The notes below the pieces were generated by a model. It was not told the DNA's origin. It made no database searches and saw only the letters and a program-made list of their open reading frames with translations. Below are positions 24,827 to 32,136 of a stretch of 33,324 nucleotides of DNA, piece by piece; position 1 is the stretch's first letter, and each line of letters starts with the position of its first letter. This stretch comes from Clostridia bacterium (GTDB lineage Bacteria > Bacillota > Clostridia > Oscillospirales > Acutalibacteraceae): NCBI GenBank assembly GCA_017435865.1, contig JAFSEF010000001.1, positions 1 through 33,324 of the forward strand, written 5' to 3'. The translations under genes were made by a program, and so were the position numbers.

Positions 24827-25315
24827 ATGAAACCATCTGCTTATATTTCTGCAAAAGACGCGCAAAAAATGATCTCAGACTATGTCCGTACTGTCAAAAA
24901 AGAGATCATTGCAACACGCACACAAAGGCAACAGCTGTTTGATGATTTGAAAGCTGACATTCACGAGCGAATTGCAGACGGCAAAATTGCTGACTATGAC
25001 GATATCGTTGCTCATTTCGGCACACCCGAACAGGTTGCAAAGGATTTTTCCAACACTGCGGACATAAAAGAAGTCAAAAGACTGATTCTTCATCGCCATA
25101 TTCTCGTCACTGCCATCGTTTGTTGTGCTGCTACTTTCTTCGGTTACTATGAGTACAAGTTTTACGATGTCTACAACGCTTCGCACACCTATACAACAGA
25201 AACATTTGAGGTGGACGGACAAACCATTTACGAAGACATATTGGTTGAAGATCACCGTCATGGTGTCTCAGATATACTATCAAAAATATTCAACAGAAAG
25301 GATTCGGAACAATGA
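24827..25315 (+). CDS. HAAS/DUF1700-like membrane protein, paralogue 2
   Basis: 162 residues. The N-terminal 85 residues closely match the preceding protein (VKKEIIATRTQRQQLFDDL, IHERIADGKIADYDDIVAHFG, EQVAKDFSNTADIKEVK). One transmembrane helix lies at about 89-107. A tail of about 55 residues, likely outside the cell, differs from paralogue 1 and is rich in T, E and H. The ATG follows GGGG and a short AT-poor spacer. Its TGA overlaps the ATG of the secreted protein by 4 nt, so the two are translationally coupled. The pair looks like a tandem duplication with divergent C-termini. Confidence 0.78.
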   Translation: MKPSAYISAKDAQKMISDYVRTVKKEIIATRTQRQQLFDDLKADIHERIADGKIADYDDIVAHFGTPEQVAKDFSNTADIKEVKRLILHRHILVTAIVCCAATFFGYYEYKFYDVYNASHTYTTETFEVDGQTIYEDILVEDHRHGVSDILSKIFNRKDSEQ

Positions 25316-25776
25316 AAAAGTGTCTTGTCGTTTTATTCGCACTCACAATCTTTTTCAGCTGCATTCTCCCCGGATTTGCTTCTGTCTCCACGCAATCGCC
25401 CAAACCCGATGCAGCCGTCAGCACAACAGAAATCGTTTACCATGCGGACGGCAGCTATACTGTCACAACATTTGAAATCGTAAGTGAATCACGTGCCACA
25501 AAAACCGGCAAAAAAACAAAAACATGTTACAATGCCAACGGTTCAACCGCTTTCAGCGTTACAAATACATCCACATTCACCTACACCGGCTCTTCTGCCA
25601 CTTGCACCTCAACCACGGCATCCAAAAGCATTACCGACAGTGCATGGTCGGTCGCTACGGGTGTCATCAGAAGCGGCAACACAGGTCATGTTCGCTATAA
25701 CGGCACACACAGCAGCGGCACAACCAACAGCGGTTATGTTTCTATCTCTTGCAGCAACACCGGCGTATTGAGCTGA
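25312..25776 (+). CDS. Small secreted Ser/Thr-rich protein of unknown function
   Basis: 154 residues. A Sec signal peptide covers residues 1 to about 24 (MKKCLVVLFALTIFFS..., ending GFAS). The mature part is beta-rich with many T, S, N and G residues, for example TFTYTGSSATCTSTT and GYVSISCSNTGVLS at the C-terminus. Three Cys in the mature part could give a disulfide. No known domain is recognised; similar Ser/Thr-rich exported proteins are common beside HAAS genes in Clostridia (recollection, not searched). It is coupled by ATGA overlap to HAAS paralogue 2. Confidence 0.75.
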   Translation: MKKCLVVLFALTIFFSCILPGFASVSTQSPKPDAAVSTTEIVYHADGSYTVTTFEIVSESRATKTGKKTKTCYNANGSTAFSVTNTSTFTYTGSSATCTSTTASKSITDSAWSVATGVIRSGNTGHVRYNGTHSSGTTNSGYVSISCSNTGVLS

Positions 25777-25839
25777 AATGAGGAGTAAAACAGACTTCAC
25801 AAGTGTTGACTGACTTATATCCATAAAGGGGCACGAACA

Positions 25840-26184
25840 ATGCCGACAAATCCCAATCAGAATCAGGACAATTTCAAACGGGGTACCGCAGAACTCCTCG
25901 TTTTGTACCTGTTGACAAAAGAAGACCTATACGGATATCAGATCTCGCAGGCTTTTGAAGAAAAAAGCCTGGGGGCTTATACCATATTGGAAGGTTCCCT
26001 GTATCCGGTTCTTTATCGTCTGTCCGCAGCAGGTTACATCAGCGAATATACAAAAAAAGTCGGCGTCCGCAGAACCCGTAAATACTATCACCTTGAACCC
26101 CAAGGCCGGGAGTATTATGAGCAGATCCGTGCGGACTACGAAACAATCACCCTTGCAATCAACCGCATCATGGATAATACATAA
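25840..26184 (+). CDS. PadR family transcriptional regulator
   Basis: 114 residues. The winged-helix core is complete: ELLVLYLLTKEDLYGYQISQ, then ILEGSLYPVLYRLSAAGYI, the wing VRRTRKYYHLEPQGREYY, and a short C-terminal helix for dimerisation. This matches the PadR-s2 short class. It is the last gene after two HAAS proteins and a secreted protein, with 63 nt between. It probably represses its own operon, perhaps at the duplicated promoter region upstream of 24393; this is inferred from the usual behaviour of PadR/HAAS loci. The start follows AAAGGGG. Confidence 0.92.
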   Translation: MPTNPNQNQDNFKRGTAELLVLYLLTKEDLYGYQISQAFEEKSLGAYTILEGSLYPVLYRLSAAGYISEYTKKVGVRRTRKYYHLEPQGREYYEQIRADYETITLAINRIMDNT

Positions 26185-26198
26185 ACACTGCATAGTAT

Positions 26199-26331
26199 GC
26201 AAGAAAACGGCTTCGCCGTAACGCGGCGACCGTTTTCGATTCGTCCATCTCCGAGCACGTGAAGCGTGCGTTCGGAGGGACATACAATATTTTTTACTTT
26301 ATGGAAACGCAGTTTCCTATAAAGTAAAAAA
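26199..26331. repeat. 133-bp structured repeat, copy A
   Basis: Identical over all 133 bases to 30344-30476, in the same orientation. Three hairpins are visible. The first is GAAAACGG/CCGTTTTC with an inner CGCCG/CGGCG. The second is CCGA-CACG/CGTG-TCGG. The third is a near-palindrome of about 42 nt, TTTTTTACTTTA...TAAAGTAAAAAA with GGAAAC/GTTTCC inside. Its right end directly abuts the dltC terminator stem. No coding potential was seen. Confidence 0.9.
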
Positions 26332-26356
26332 GGAGCTGTCTGCACAGCTCCTTTTT
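26327..26356. terminator. Bidirectional terminator between padR and dltC
   Basis: A perfect 13-bp stem, AAAAAGGAGCTGT with ACAGCTCCTTTTT, and a 4-nt loop. T-runs are present on both strands within the stem ends. It serves the convergent padR (+) and vanW-dltA-dltC (-) operons. Confidence 0.85.
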
Positions 26357-26387
26357 CATATCATTTTTTATTCTTTTCCCGGAAAGC

Positions 26388-26606
26388 TCAGCTGTACATT
26401 TCAATCAGCTGTTCAATGCCTTCCACTGTGTGCAAAAGATTCTTATCAATGCGTGAAAGCGGAATTTCAATTCCCTCGTCTTCCAATGCAGAGAAAAGTT
26501 CAATAACACCCATGGAATCCAGCAAGCCTTCTTCAACAAGGTCGATACCGGGTTCGCTTACGCGGTCACTTTCGCATACTTCTGCAAGAACTTTTTTGAG
26601 ATCCAT
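26388..26606 (-). CDS. dltC: D-alanyl carrier protein-like acyl carrier protein
   Basis: 72 residues, the size of DltC. The phosphopantetheine site is GLLDSMGVIELF with Ser31. The N-terminal helix (LKKVLAEVCES) and C-terminal VEGIEQLIEMYS complete the four-helix carrier fold. It would hold the aminoacyl group made by the adjacent adenylating enzyme as a thioester. AAGGAG lies 9 nt before the ATG, and it follows the ligase gene by 23 nt. The usual export partners DltB and DltD are not in this operon. Confidence 0.82.
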   Translation of the reverse strand: MDLKKVLAEVCESDRVSEPGIDLVEEGLLDSMGVIELFSALEDEGIEIPLSRIDKNLLHTVEGIEQLIEMYS

Positions 26607-26629
26607 ACAAAATGGCTCCTTTCAAAATA

Positions 26630-27970
26630 TCAAAGTGCATTTTTGCCGTTGGCAGTCAGCTTGATCTCTGCAACGGTTTCAATCACTTTCGGAATCATAT
26701 ATTCGGGCACATACTTTGCCAGTTGCTCACGCAGATTTTCGCTGTCAAGGTCTTTGCCTGCCGCAATGGCTCTGATGTATTTTACATGACCTTCACTGTC
26801 CTTTTCAGCTACGACCTTACAGGTCTCAACGCCTTCAAAAGATGCAAGACGGTTCTGAATTTCGGACAGTTCAATGCGATAGCCGTTGAGTTTGATCTGA
26901 CTGTCCTTTCTGCCGCGGCAGAAAATAAGGCCGTCTTCGGTGATTTCACCAAGGTCACCCGTATAATAACGGTCTTCCACAAATCCGCCGATTTTGCCTG
27001 CAAGGTACCCCGGTGAAAGTGCATCACCGCGAAGCACGAGCTCGCCGTCTTCAATGAACACTTCAACCGAAGTCTCTCCAATTCTGCCGACGGGAAGATA
27101 CGGAAGTTCCAGTTCTTTTTCGGTAATTGCCACGGCACTGACCGCACAGGTGCATTCCGTAGGTCCGTATGCATTGAGCAATGTAATACCGGGGAAACGT
27201 TTCATAAGCTTCTGACAGGTCTTTTTCTCAAGCGGTTCGCCGCAGAAGAAAATACACTGCAGAGACGGAATATTGGCAGCTCTGAAATCCATATCGCACA
27301 TGGCAAGTTTTGCAAACGACGGGGTCATAACAGCCACATGAGGATCAAATCGTGCCGTTTCCGTTGTGATGTCGGCAAAACCGTCAGCACCTGTTGTTTC
27401 AAGGCAACCGCAGGTATGACCGAAGCACATGGAATAATACAGGTCGCATACACTCAGGTCGAACGAATACGATGCCTGATTCAATACGCGTACATTTTTA
27501 TAAGAATTCATGGGAGCCAGTGTATCCAGCCAACCGACAAAACATTTCAGATTTGCCTGGGTAATGCAGACTCCTTTCGGTGTTCCGGTGCTGCCGGAAG
27601 TAAAAATCATGTATGCAATGTCTGTGTCCTTCGCCGGAAAAACAGAAAGCGCCGGACCGGTCCAATCGGGTTCACAATCAATCACCGTGTCGGTTTTTGT
27701 TGCTTCCAGAATAAAATCCAGTCTGCGCTGCGGTATAAAAGTATCGCAGGGTACATAAGCCCTGCCAACCATAAGACAGGCAAGGAACACAACAGGCATA
27801 TAAGGCTCCTTGTGTCCGCGGACGACCACCGGCAAAGAACCGCCTGCAAGAGAGGCAGCAACACGAGAAGCTCTGTCCCAAAGCTGTCCAAACGTGAGCG
27901 AGCCGGAATGACTCGTAAAAAACAAATCATCCCGGTGCTCTAAACAGCATTTTTTAATCAGTTCAATCAT
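26630..27970 (-). CDS. dltA: DltA-like D-alanine (amino acid)-carrier protein ligase
   Basis: 446 residues from ATG 27970, which overlaps the vanW stop region by 8 nt. Adenylation motifs are in order: TSGSTGTPKG (A3, 124-133), NQASYSFDLSVCD (A4), NAYGPTECT (A5), YYTGDLG (A7), GRKDSQIKLNGYRIEL (A8) and terminal ANGK (A10 Lys). FFCGEPL matches the FCGE block holding the Cys typical of DltA substrate pockets, favouring D-alanine. It is somewhat shorter than typical DltA (about 500). With dltC it would charge a carrier protein for wall teichoic or lipoteichoic acid esterification. The absence of dltB and dltD nearby leaves the acceptor open. Confidence 0.82.
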   Translation of the reverse strand: MIELIKKCCLEHRDDLFFTSHSGSLTFGQLWDRASRVAASLAGGSLPVVVRGHKEPYMPVVFLACLMVGRAYVPCDTFIPQRRLDFILEATKTDTVIDCEPDWTGPALSVFPAKDTDIAYMIFTSGSTGTPKGVCITQANLKCFVGWLDTLAPMNSYKNVRVLNQASYSFDLSVCDLYYSMCFGHTCGCLETTGADGFADITTETARFDPHVAVMTPSFAKLAMCDMDFRAANIPSLQCIFFCGEPLEKKTCQKLMKRFPGITLLNAYGPTECTCAVSAVAITEKELELPYLPVGRIGETSVEVFIEDGELVLRGDALSPGYLAGKIGGFVEDRYYTGDLGEITEDGLIFCRGRKDSQIKLNGYRIELSEIQNRLASFEGVETCKVVAEKDSEGHVKYIRAIAAGKDLDSENLREQLAKYVPEYMIPKVIETVAEIKLTANGKNAL

Positions 27971-28793
27971 TGCGGATCTTTTCCGGCGGAATGAGGCTGT
28001 AATCGTAAAGAACCTTGGAATGGTTATCAAGGATCAGTTCCTTTTTCAGCGTTTCACCGGTCTCACGGTCAAGCGTGAGCTTATAAATCTGGCTGATACG
28101 ATAGAAAGTACCGTTTTCATTGCGGAAATGGTCGTTTTCTTCAATGATGCGGTATCTGTGTTCAAAAGCTTTTTCGCTGCGCAGTTCGCCGTTGAGATAT
28201 TCATCATCAAGCCATACAAGAATCTGCACGTCCTGATCGGTCGTGTTCTTGAAACGATAGTCAAGCTTGCTGTAGAATACGCTTGTACCTGTTCCGAAAG
28301 GAACCTTGCGGCGTTCATCGGGGAACAGAGCATCAGAATGGTGATGAAGCTCGGTCACTTCAAGGGGGCTGTGAAGTACAAGCCAATGCACCATGTTGGC
28401 AAGCTGGCAAAGACCGCCGCCGACACCGTTACCCATGGTCTGTCTTGCAGAGATGGTCAAACCGGGAAGATAGCCCTTCTTTTCGGTGGGGTTACCGACA
28501 AGATGCCAATAAGAGAAAGTTTCACCGGGATGAATCACAAGACCTGTGAACTTGGATGATGCGATTTTAAGATTCTGCACCTTATTCTGCTGCAGGGTGA
28601 GATCAACACCGTTCAGACGACGGATAAGAATAGAAGCATGGCTTTTGACGAGATTGTCCAGGGGTTCGGACTTGATCTCTTTCGCATATTTTTCGCCACT
28701 TACCAGATCTTTTGCAAATCTGATAACCCATTCTTTTTGCTGAGAAATTTTGTAAGTAAAGGGAGAAATTTCACAAAACAGTTTTCGTTCCAT
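27963..28793 (-). CDS. VanW family protein
   Basis: 276 residues from ATG 28793, with AAGGAG 12 nt upstream; a longer frame to 28883 would start inside the promoter and is rejected. The VanW block is clear: NLKIASSKFTGLVIHPGETFSYWHLVG..., then TISARQTMGNGVGGGLCQLANMVHWLVLHS and SVFYSKLDYRFKNTTDQDVQI. No signal peptide or membrane helix is evident, unlike many VanW proteins that carry an N-terminal anchor. VanW accompanies some vancomycin-resistance clusters, but its biochemical role is not established. Here it leads an operon with dltA- and dltC-like genes, suggesting a role in wall polymer modification. Confidence 0.85.
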   Translation of the reverse strand: MERKLFCEISPFTYKISQQKEWVIRFAKDLVSGEKYAKEIKSEPLDNLVKSHASILIRRLNGVDLTLQQNKVQNLKIASSKFTGLVIHPGETFSYWHLVGNPTEKKGYLPGLTISARQTMGNGVGGGLCQLANMVHWLVLHSPLEVTELHHHSDALFPDERRKVPFGTGTSVFYSKLDYRFKNTTDQDVQILVWLDDEYLNGELRSEKAFEHRYRIIEENDHFRNENGTFYRISQIYKLTLDRETGETLKKELILDNHSKVLYDYSLIPPEKIRND

Positions 28794-28873
28794 ATTTCTG
28801 CAACAACTCCTTTCGAAAACAAAAAAATGCAACAAATTATGTGGTTTATTCCTTACACCCATAATCACATTGC

Positions 28874-28902
28874 ATTTTATCATATACAGCCGTTTTTGTC
28901 AA
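28874..28902 (-). promoter_or_regulatory. Promoter of the vanW-dltA-dltC operon
   Basis: TTGACA (28902-28897), 17 bp, TAAAAT (28879-28874) on the minus strand. The leader is about 75 nt. Confidence 0.8.
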
Positions 28903-29191
28903 TAAAATTAAGGCAAAAAGCGACACAATATTCATTAAGTTTTATTAAGATTAAACACTTATCTATATCATCGTGCAATAATTTATAAAAAAATATTCTA
29001 TATCAACCCCCCGTCCCCCAATCTTGGGGGCGAAAAGGTGTTTTTTGTTATATGCAAACTGCTCACAATCGCGAGCAGTTTCCTATATAATAAAAAACAT
29101 CAACTGTATCAATTCTCTGTTTAGTCTGTTGAGCGACAAAAACAGACGATTCCCACACAACAGGTCACTTGCGTGAGCAAATTTTATGCAA
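28903..29191. other. Intergenic region with two strong hairpins
   Basis: No gene is visible. CCCCCAA/TTGGGGG lies at 29015-29030. A 59-nt near-palindrome spans 29040-29098, built of GTTTTTT, TTATAT and AAACTGCTC pairing with GAGCAGTTT, ATATAA and AAAAAAC. Its right arm, AGTTTCCTATA followed by A-rich sequence, resembles the third hairpin of the 133-bp repeat. Confidence 0.55.
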
Positions 29192-29222
29192 CAAAAAGCC
29201 CCACCGTACGAAAACGATGGGG
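29192..29222 (-). terminator. Terminator of rplU-prp-rpmA
   Basis: CCCCATCG and CGGTGGGG form an 8-bp stem (29199-29222) followed by a T-run (29197-29193) on the minus strand. It lies 15 nt after the rpmA stop. Confidence 0.85.
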
Positions 29223-29236
29223 TAATTTGCGTTGAC

Positions 29237-29515
29237 TTATGCCTCGTAGACGCTGACCTTTTTGCGGTCTTTGCCGTAACGCTCAAACTTGACTTTACCG
29301 TCGATAAGAGCATACAGAGTGTCATCGGAGCCGATGCCGACATTGTTGCCGGGATGGATATGCGTACCGCGCTGACGGACGAGGATGGTGCCTGCAAGAA
29401 CTGCCTGGCCATCGCTTCTCTTCGCGCCGAGTCTCTTGGATTCGGAATCACGACCGTTACGGGTGGAGCCCATTCCCTTTTTATGAGCAAAAAGCTGAAT
29501 GTTAACCTTAAGCAT
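29237..29515 (-). CDS. rpmA: 50S ribosomal protein L27 precursor
   Basis: 92 residues. The N-terminus [14 protein letters not shown] carries the nine-residue extension found in Firmicutes. Cleavage after F9 by Prp exposes the AHKKG end that reaches the peptidyl-transferase centre. The body [21 protein letters not shown] and [20 protein letters not shown] is standard L27. GGAGGT precedes the ATG. The protease gene prp is immediately upstream, so precursor and processing enzyme are co-transcribed. Confidence 0.98.
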   Translation of the reverse strand: MLKVNIQLFAHKKGMGSTRNGRDSESKRLGAKRSDGQAVLAGTILVRQRGTHIHPGNNVGIGSDDTLYALIDGKVKFERYGKDRKKVSVYEA

Positions 29516-29517
29516 TG

Positions 29518-29829
29518 TTATACCTCCGTAGTTATTTTGATAGCTTTCGGATACTGTTCGGCAAGCTGTTCCATATGCAAACGGAACCCTGCCAGAAGAT
29601 CCGAAGCACTGCTGTTTCCGTCGGAAACCATACAGTGCAGATAACCGTCTTCTACTTCAATTTCTGCCTGCACACCTATAATTTCAGTCAAGGTGTTGAC
29701 TGTCATATAAGCAGCCGAAGAAACTGCCGCACAGACGATGTCCGAACCTCTTGCAGCCGTACCGGAATGACCTTTGACGGTAAAACCGGTCAACTGTTGA
29801 TCATGAAGTCGGAAAACAGTGCAAATCAT
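29518..29829 (-). CDS. prp: Ribosomal-processing cysteine protease Prp
   Basis: 103 residues. The catalytic pair lies in the family motif GHSG...[10 protein letters not shown] (H21, C33). It removes the N-terminal extension of L27, encoded 2 nt downstream (YsxB/Prp family, studied in Staphylococcus). Its ATG overlaps the rplU stop by one base (TAATG), indicating translational coupling. Confidence 0.94.
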   Translation of the reverse strand: MICTVFRLHDQQLTGFTVKGHSGTAARGSDIVCAAVSSAAYMTVNTLTEIIGVQAEIEVEDGYLHCMVSDGNSSASDLLAGFRLHMEQLAEQYPKAIKITTEV

Positions 29830-30140
29830 TATGCGTTGATTGCAGTGATTTCAATCTTGGTGTAGGGCTGTCTGTGGCCAAGCTTTCTCTTTTCGTTCTT
29901 CTTGGGCTTGTAGGTCATAACGGTAACTTTCTTCTGTTTGCCGTTCTTGATAGCCTTTGCAGCTACGGTTGCACCTTCAACATAGGGAGCACCGACCTTG
30001 ATACCGTCCTCAGAACCAACAGCAATAACCTTTTCAAAAGTGATTGCTTCTTCAGCCTCAACGTTAAGCTTTTCGATGTAGACGATATCGCCTGCTTCGA
30101 CCTTATACTGCTTACCGCCGGTTTCAATAATTGCGTACAT
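29829..30140 (-). CDS. rplU: 50S ribosomal protein L21
   Basis: 103 residues from [18 protein letters not shown], the canonical L21 start; the longer open frame to 30188 is leader sequence. [20 protein letters not shown] is the conserved C-terminal rRNA-binding block. AAAGGAG lies 9 nt before the ATG. First gene of rplU-prp-rpmA, the order normal in Firmicutes. Confidence 0.98.
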   Translation of the reverse strand: MYAIIETGGKQYKVEAGDIVYIEKLNVEAEEAITFEKVIAVGSEDGIKVGAPYVEGATVAAKAIKNGKQKKVTVMTYKPKKNEKRKLGHRQPYTKIEITAINA

Positions 30141-30228
30141 GCTTTTTTCTCCTTTACAAGACTCGCTACGGCAGGCGGGAAAATCCACTTGTGTACTCTT
30201 GACAGAATACGCCCTTGATATGCGGCGT
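30141..30228 (-). promoter_or_regulatory. rplU 5' leader, possible L21-type autoregulatory leader
   Basis: A leader of about 88 nt between the promoter and the rplU ATG. It can form an ACGCC/GGCGT hairpin (30209-30228) and an ACAAG/CTTGT-closed structure nearer the ribosome binding site. L21 leaders are known in Firmicutes; membership is not proven here. Confidence 0.4.
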
Positions 30229-30233
30229 GTAGA

Positions 30234-30262
30234 ATTTTATCATATTGACCGCCGATTGTCAA
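30234..30262 (-). promoter_or_regulatory. Promoter of rplU-prp-rpmA
   Basis: TTGACA (30262-30257), 17 bp, TAAAAT (30239-30234) on the minus strand. Confidence 0.85.
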
Positions 30263-30343
30263 TACTATTTTTCTTTTTTTCCGGATTATTTTTTCAACAC
30301 CGGAATCACAGCATTCTTTCAGTGGATGATCATTTCAGGATAA

Positions 30344-30476
30344 GCAAGAAAACGGCTTCGCCGTAACGCGGCGACCGTTTTCGATTCGTCCATCTCCGAG
30401 CACGTGAAGCGTGCGTTCGGAGGGACATACAATATTTTTTACTTTATGGAAACGCAGTTTCCTATAAAGTAAAAAA
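30344..30476. repeat. 133-bp structured repeat, copy B
   Basis: Base-for-base identical to copy A at 26199-26331 and in the same orientation. It lies between the rplU promoter and the first 5S gene. As with copy A, its right end is the A-run adjoining a terminator stem of a minus-strand gene. Confidence 0.9.
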
Positions 30477-30494
30477 CCACCCTGATGGGTGGTT
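30471..30494 (-). terminator. Terminator of 5S rRNA copy 1
   Basis: AAACCACCC and GGGTGGTTT form a 9-bp stem with a 3-nt loop, followed by Ts on the minus strand that belong to the end of repeat copy B. Confidence 0.85.
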
Positions 30495-30502
30495 TCGTTT
30501 GT

Positions 30503-30618
30503 GTCGGCGACGACCTATTTTCCCGGGCAGCTTCCCGCCAAGTATTTTCGGCACGATTGAGCTTAACTACCGTGTTCGGGATGGGAACGGGTGGAACCTC
30601 AATGTTATAGACACCGAC
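30503..30618 (-). rRNA. rrf: 5S ribosomal RNA, copy 1
   Basis: 116 nt on the minus strand. The ends pair as helix I (GTCGGTG with CGCCGAC). The conserved core CCCATCCCGAACACGG is present, followed by GTTAAGC and a GGGAAAATAGGTCG end. It has its own promoter and terminator. No 16S or 23S gene is nearby. It differs from copy 2 at one base (G versus A on the plus strand, about 30554). Confidence 0.96.
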
Positions 30619-30651
30619 TGTGAGAAGGTATTCCCTCTCAACGCAAGCAGT

Positions 30652-30680
30652 AGTATAGCACAAAGAATCAGGTTTGTCAA
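30652..30680 (-). promoter_or_regulatory. Promoter of 5S rRNA copy 1
   Basis: TTGACA (30680-30675), 17 bp, TATACT (30657-30652). The short leader carries a TGAGAGGG/CCTTCTCA hairpin just before the mature 5' end; the same hairpin precedes copy 2. Confidence 0.88.
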
Positions 30681-30859
30681 GACTTTTTTTATTCTTTCTG
30701 CATTTTTCAAAAAAAACCTTTGACCTGCTATTACATCTTATATATAGTTGTTGACGTTCGGCATTCACAGAAACCAAAACCCTCATCATTCAAATCAGAA
30801 GCACGGACTCTGCCTGCAATCAGCATTTTGTTTCTGACACCGTTTGTTTTTTAACAACG

Positions 30860-30884
30860 AAAAAACCACCCTGATGGGTGGTTT
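30860..30884 (-). terminator. Terminator of 5S rRNA copy 2
   Basis: The same AAACCACCC/GGGTGGTTT stem as after copy 1, with T-run on the minus strand. Confidence 0.85.
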
Positions 30885-30891
30885 CATTTGT

Positions 30892-31007
30892 GTCGGCGAC
30901 GACCTATTTTCCCGGGCAGCTTCCCGCCAAGTATTTTCGGCACAATTGAGCTTAACTACCGTGTTCGGGATGGGAACGGGTGGAACCTCAATGTTATAGA
31001 CACCGAC
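30892..31007 (-). rRNA. rrf: 5S ribosomal RNA, copy 2
   Basis: 116 nt, identical to copy 1 except for one base. It is complete, with matching helix I ends, and is separately transcribed from its own promoter. It lies 273 bp from copy 1 in the same orientation. Confidence 0.96.
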
Positions 31008-31041
31008 TATGAGAAGGTGTTTCCCTCTCAGTGCAAGGCGT

Positions 31042-31070
31042 AGTATATCACAAGCAGTTCCGGTTGTCAA
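31042..31070 (-). promoter_or_regulatory. Promoter of 5S rRNA copy 2
   Basis: TTGACA (31070-31065), 17 bp, TATACT (31047-31042). Hexamers and spacing are identical to copy 1, but the spacer sequence differs. Confidence 0.88.
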
Positions 31071-31127
31071 GTCTTTTTTTGATTTTTTTCAAATTTTTCT
31101 CAACAACCGAAACAGAAGGATTCAGAA

Positions 31128-32093
31128 TCAATAAGTGATTGTCCAGCGCTGTTCGCCGAGAAGACCGATATCACAGTCATTAACGGAAACAACAACAGCT
31201 GCGGTAACCTTATCGAAATGCAGGACACCGGGCATTCTCAGATACAGTTCGGTGATTCTGCCTGTTGCCTTGTCGATGGTTGCGGTAGCAGTACAATCAC
31301 TGTATTTGAGAGCAAGACCTTCAAACTTGATAGCACCGCCGACTGCATCGGTAATAGCAGTGGTTTCAATCAGCGGGCCGATCTTACCGGCAGAACCGCT
31401 GCCGACAGTCGGATTGACTTCGGGGTTGTCATCGGTACCGGTGGATTTGACAGTAACGGTATAGGTTGCACCGTTGTCAACACAAGTAGCTTCTGCAACA
31501 TCAGCTGCGGTCAGAGGAGAAGTGGTAAGACCGACAGGCGGTACATCGGCAACAGCAAAATCAACAGCTTCGGTATTTTCAACCATGAACTTACCCATCA
31601 GGCTTTCAGCAAGGCTGGCAAGGGTGGAGTTGTTACCGATCTTGAGGATATTGTTGTAGTTGCTGGTGTAGTCATATGTCTTGGTGGCTTTGGTTGCTTC
31701 AGCAGCAATCTTGTTGTAAGCGGAAACATAAAGAGCCACGATTTCTTCTGTGGAAGAAGGAGCACCGGACGGTGCGGGAGCTGCATTTGCGGTGGTGTCG
31801 GCAACAGGAGCATCTGTTGCATCGGCAGCGGGAGCATCCGTTGCATCGGCTGCAGGAGCCGCGGTTGTATCCTCTGCAGGAGCAGCCGTTGAGTCGGCGA
31901 CGGGAGCAGAAGCCTGATTGTCAGGTGCGGGCAGACCTACTGCATTGCCGTTGGAATCGATGTTAACGATCTCATAACCGGAGTTGATGGAGTCAACCTG
32001 AACATATAATTTTACCTTTGCACAAGAGGTTGCACAAAGCAGCATTGCGGCAAGCAAAGTAAAAACCAAAACTGCACGGAACACTTTTTTCAT
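31128..32093 (-). CDS. Lipoprotein with Ala/Pro/Thr-rich linker
   Basis: 321 residues. A lipoprotein signal peptide ends at lipobox CATSC (Cys24). Residues about 57-112 are a low-complexity linker of A, P, T and D repeats (for example ATDAPAADATDAPVADT). It is followed by a domain of about 205 residues beginning STEEIVALYVSAYNKIAAEA and ending ATIDKATGRITELYLRMPG and RWTITY. I do not recognise the domain; similar SxxEIVALYNxAxNK-type lipoproteins occur in Clostridia, but no function is assigned. AGGAGG lies about 10 nt before the ATG. It is likely monocistronic. Confidence 0.85.
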   Translation of the reverse strand: MKKVFRAVLVFTLLAAMLLCATSCAKVKLYVQVDSINSGYEIVNIDSNGNAVGLPAPDNQASAPVADSTAAPAEDTTAAPAADATDAPAADATDAPVADTTANAAPAPSGAPSSTEEIVALYVSAYNKIAAEATKATKTYDYTSNYNNILKIGNNSTLASLAESLMGKFMVENTEAVDFAVADVPPVGLTTSPLTAADVAEATCVDNGATYTVTVKSTGTDDNPEVNPTVGSGSAGKIGPLIETTAITDAVGGAIKFEGLALKYSDCTATATIDKATGRITELYLRMPGVLHFDKVTAAVVVSVNDCDIGLLGEQRWTITY

Positions 32094-32136
32094 ATTAAAT
32101 TCCTCCTCAATGTCTATGAAGACACAATACGGAATT

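Noticed and set aside
26199-30476. 133-bp repeats considered as CRISPR or insertion-sequence ends
   Set aside because: Only two copies 4 kb apart, no spacers, no cas genes, and no transposase between or beside them.
30439-31070. Two minus-strand ORFs of 116 and 91 codons sharing the peptide VGVYNIEVPPVPIPNTVVK
   Set aside because: Both are translations of the two 5S rRNA genes and their leaders.
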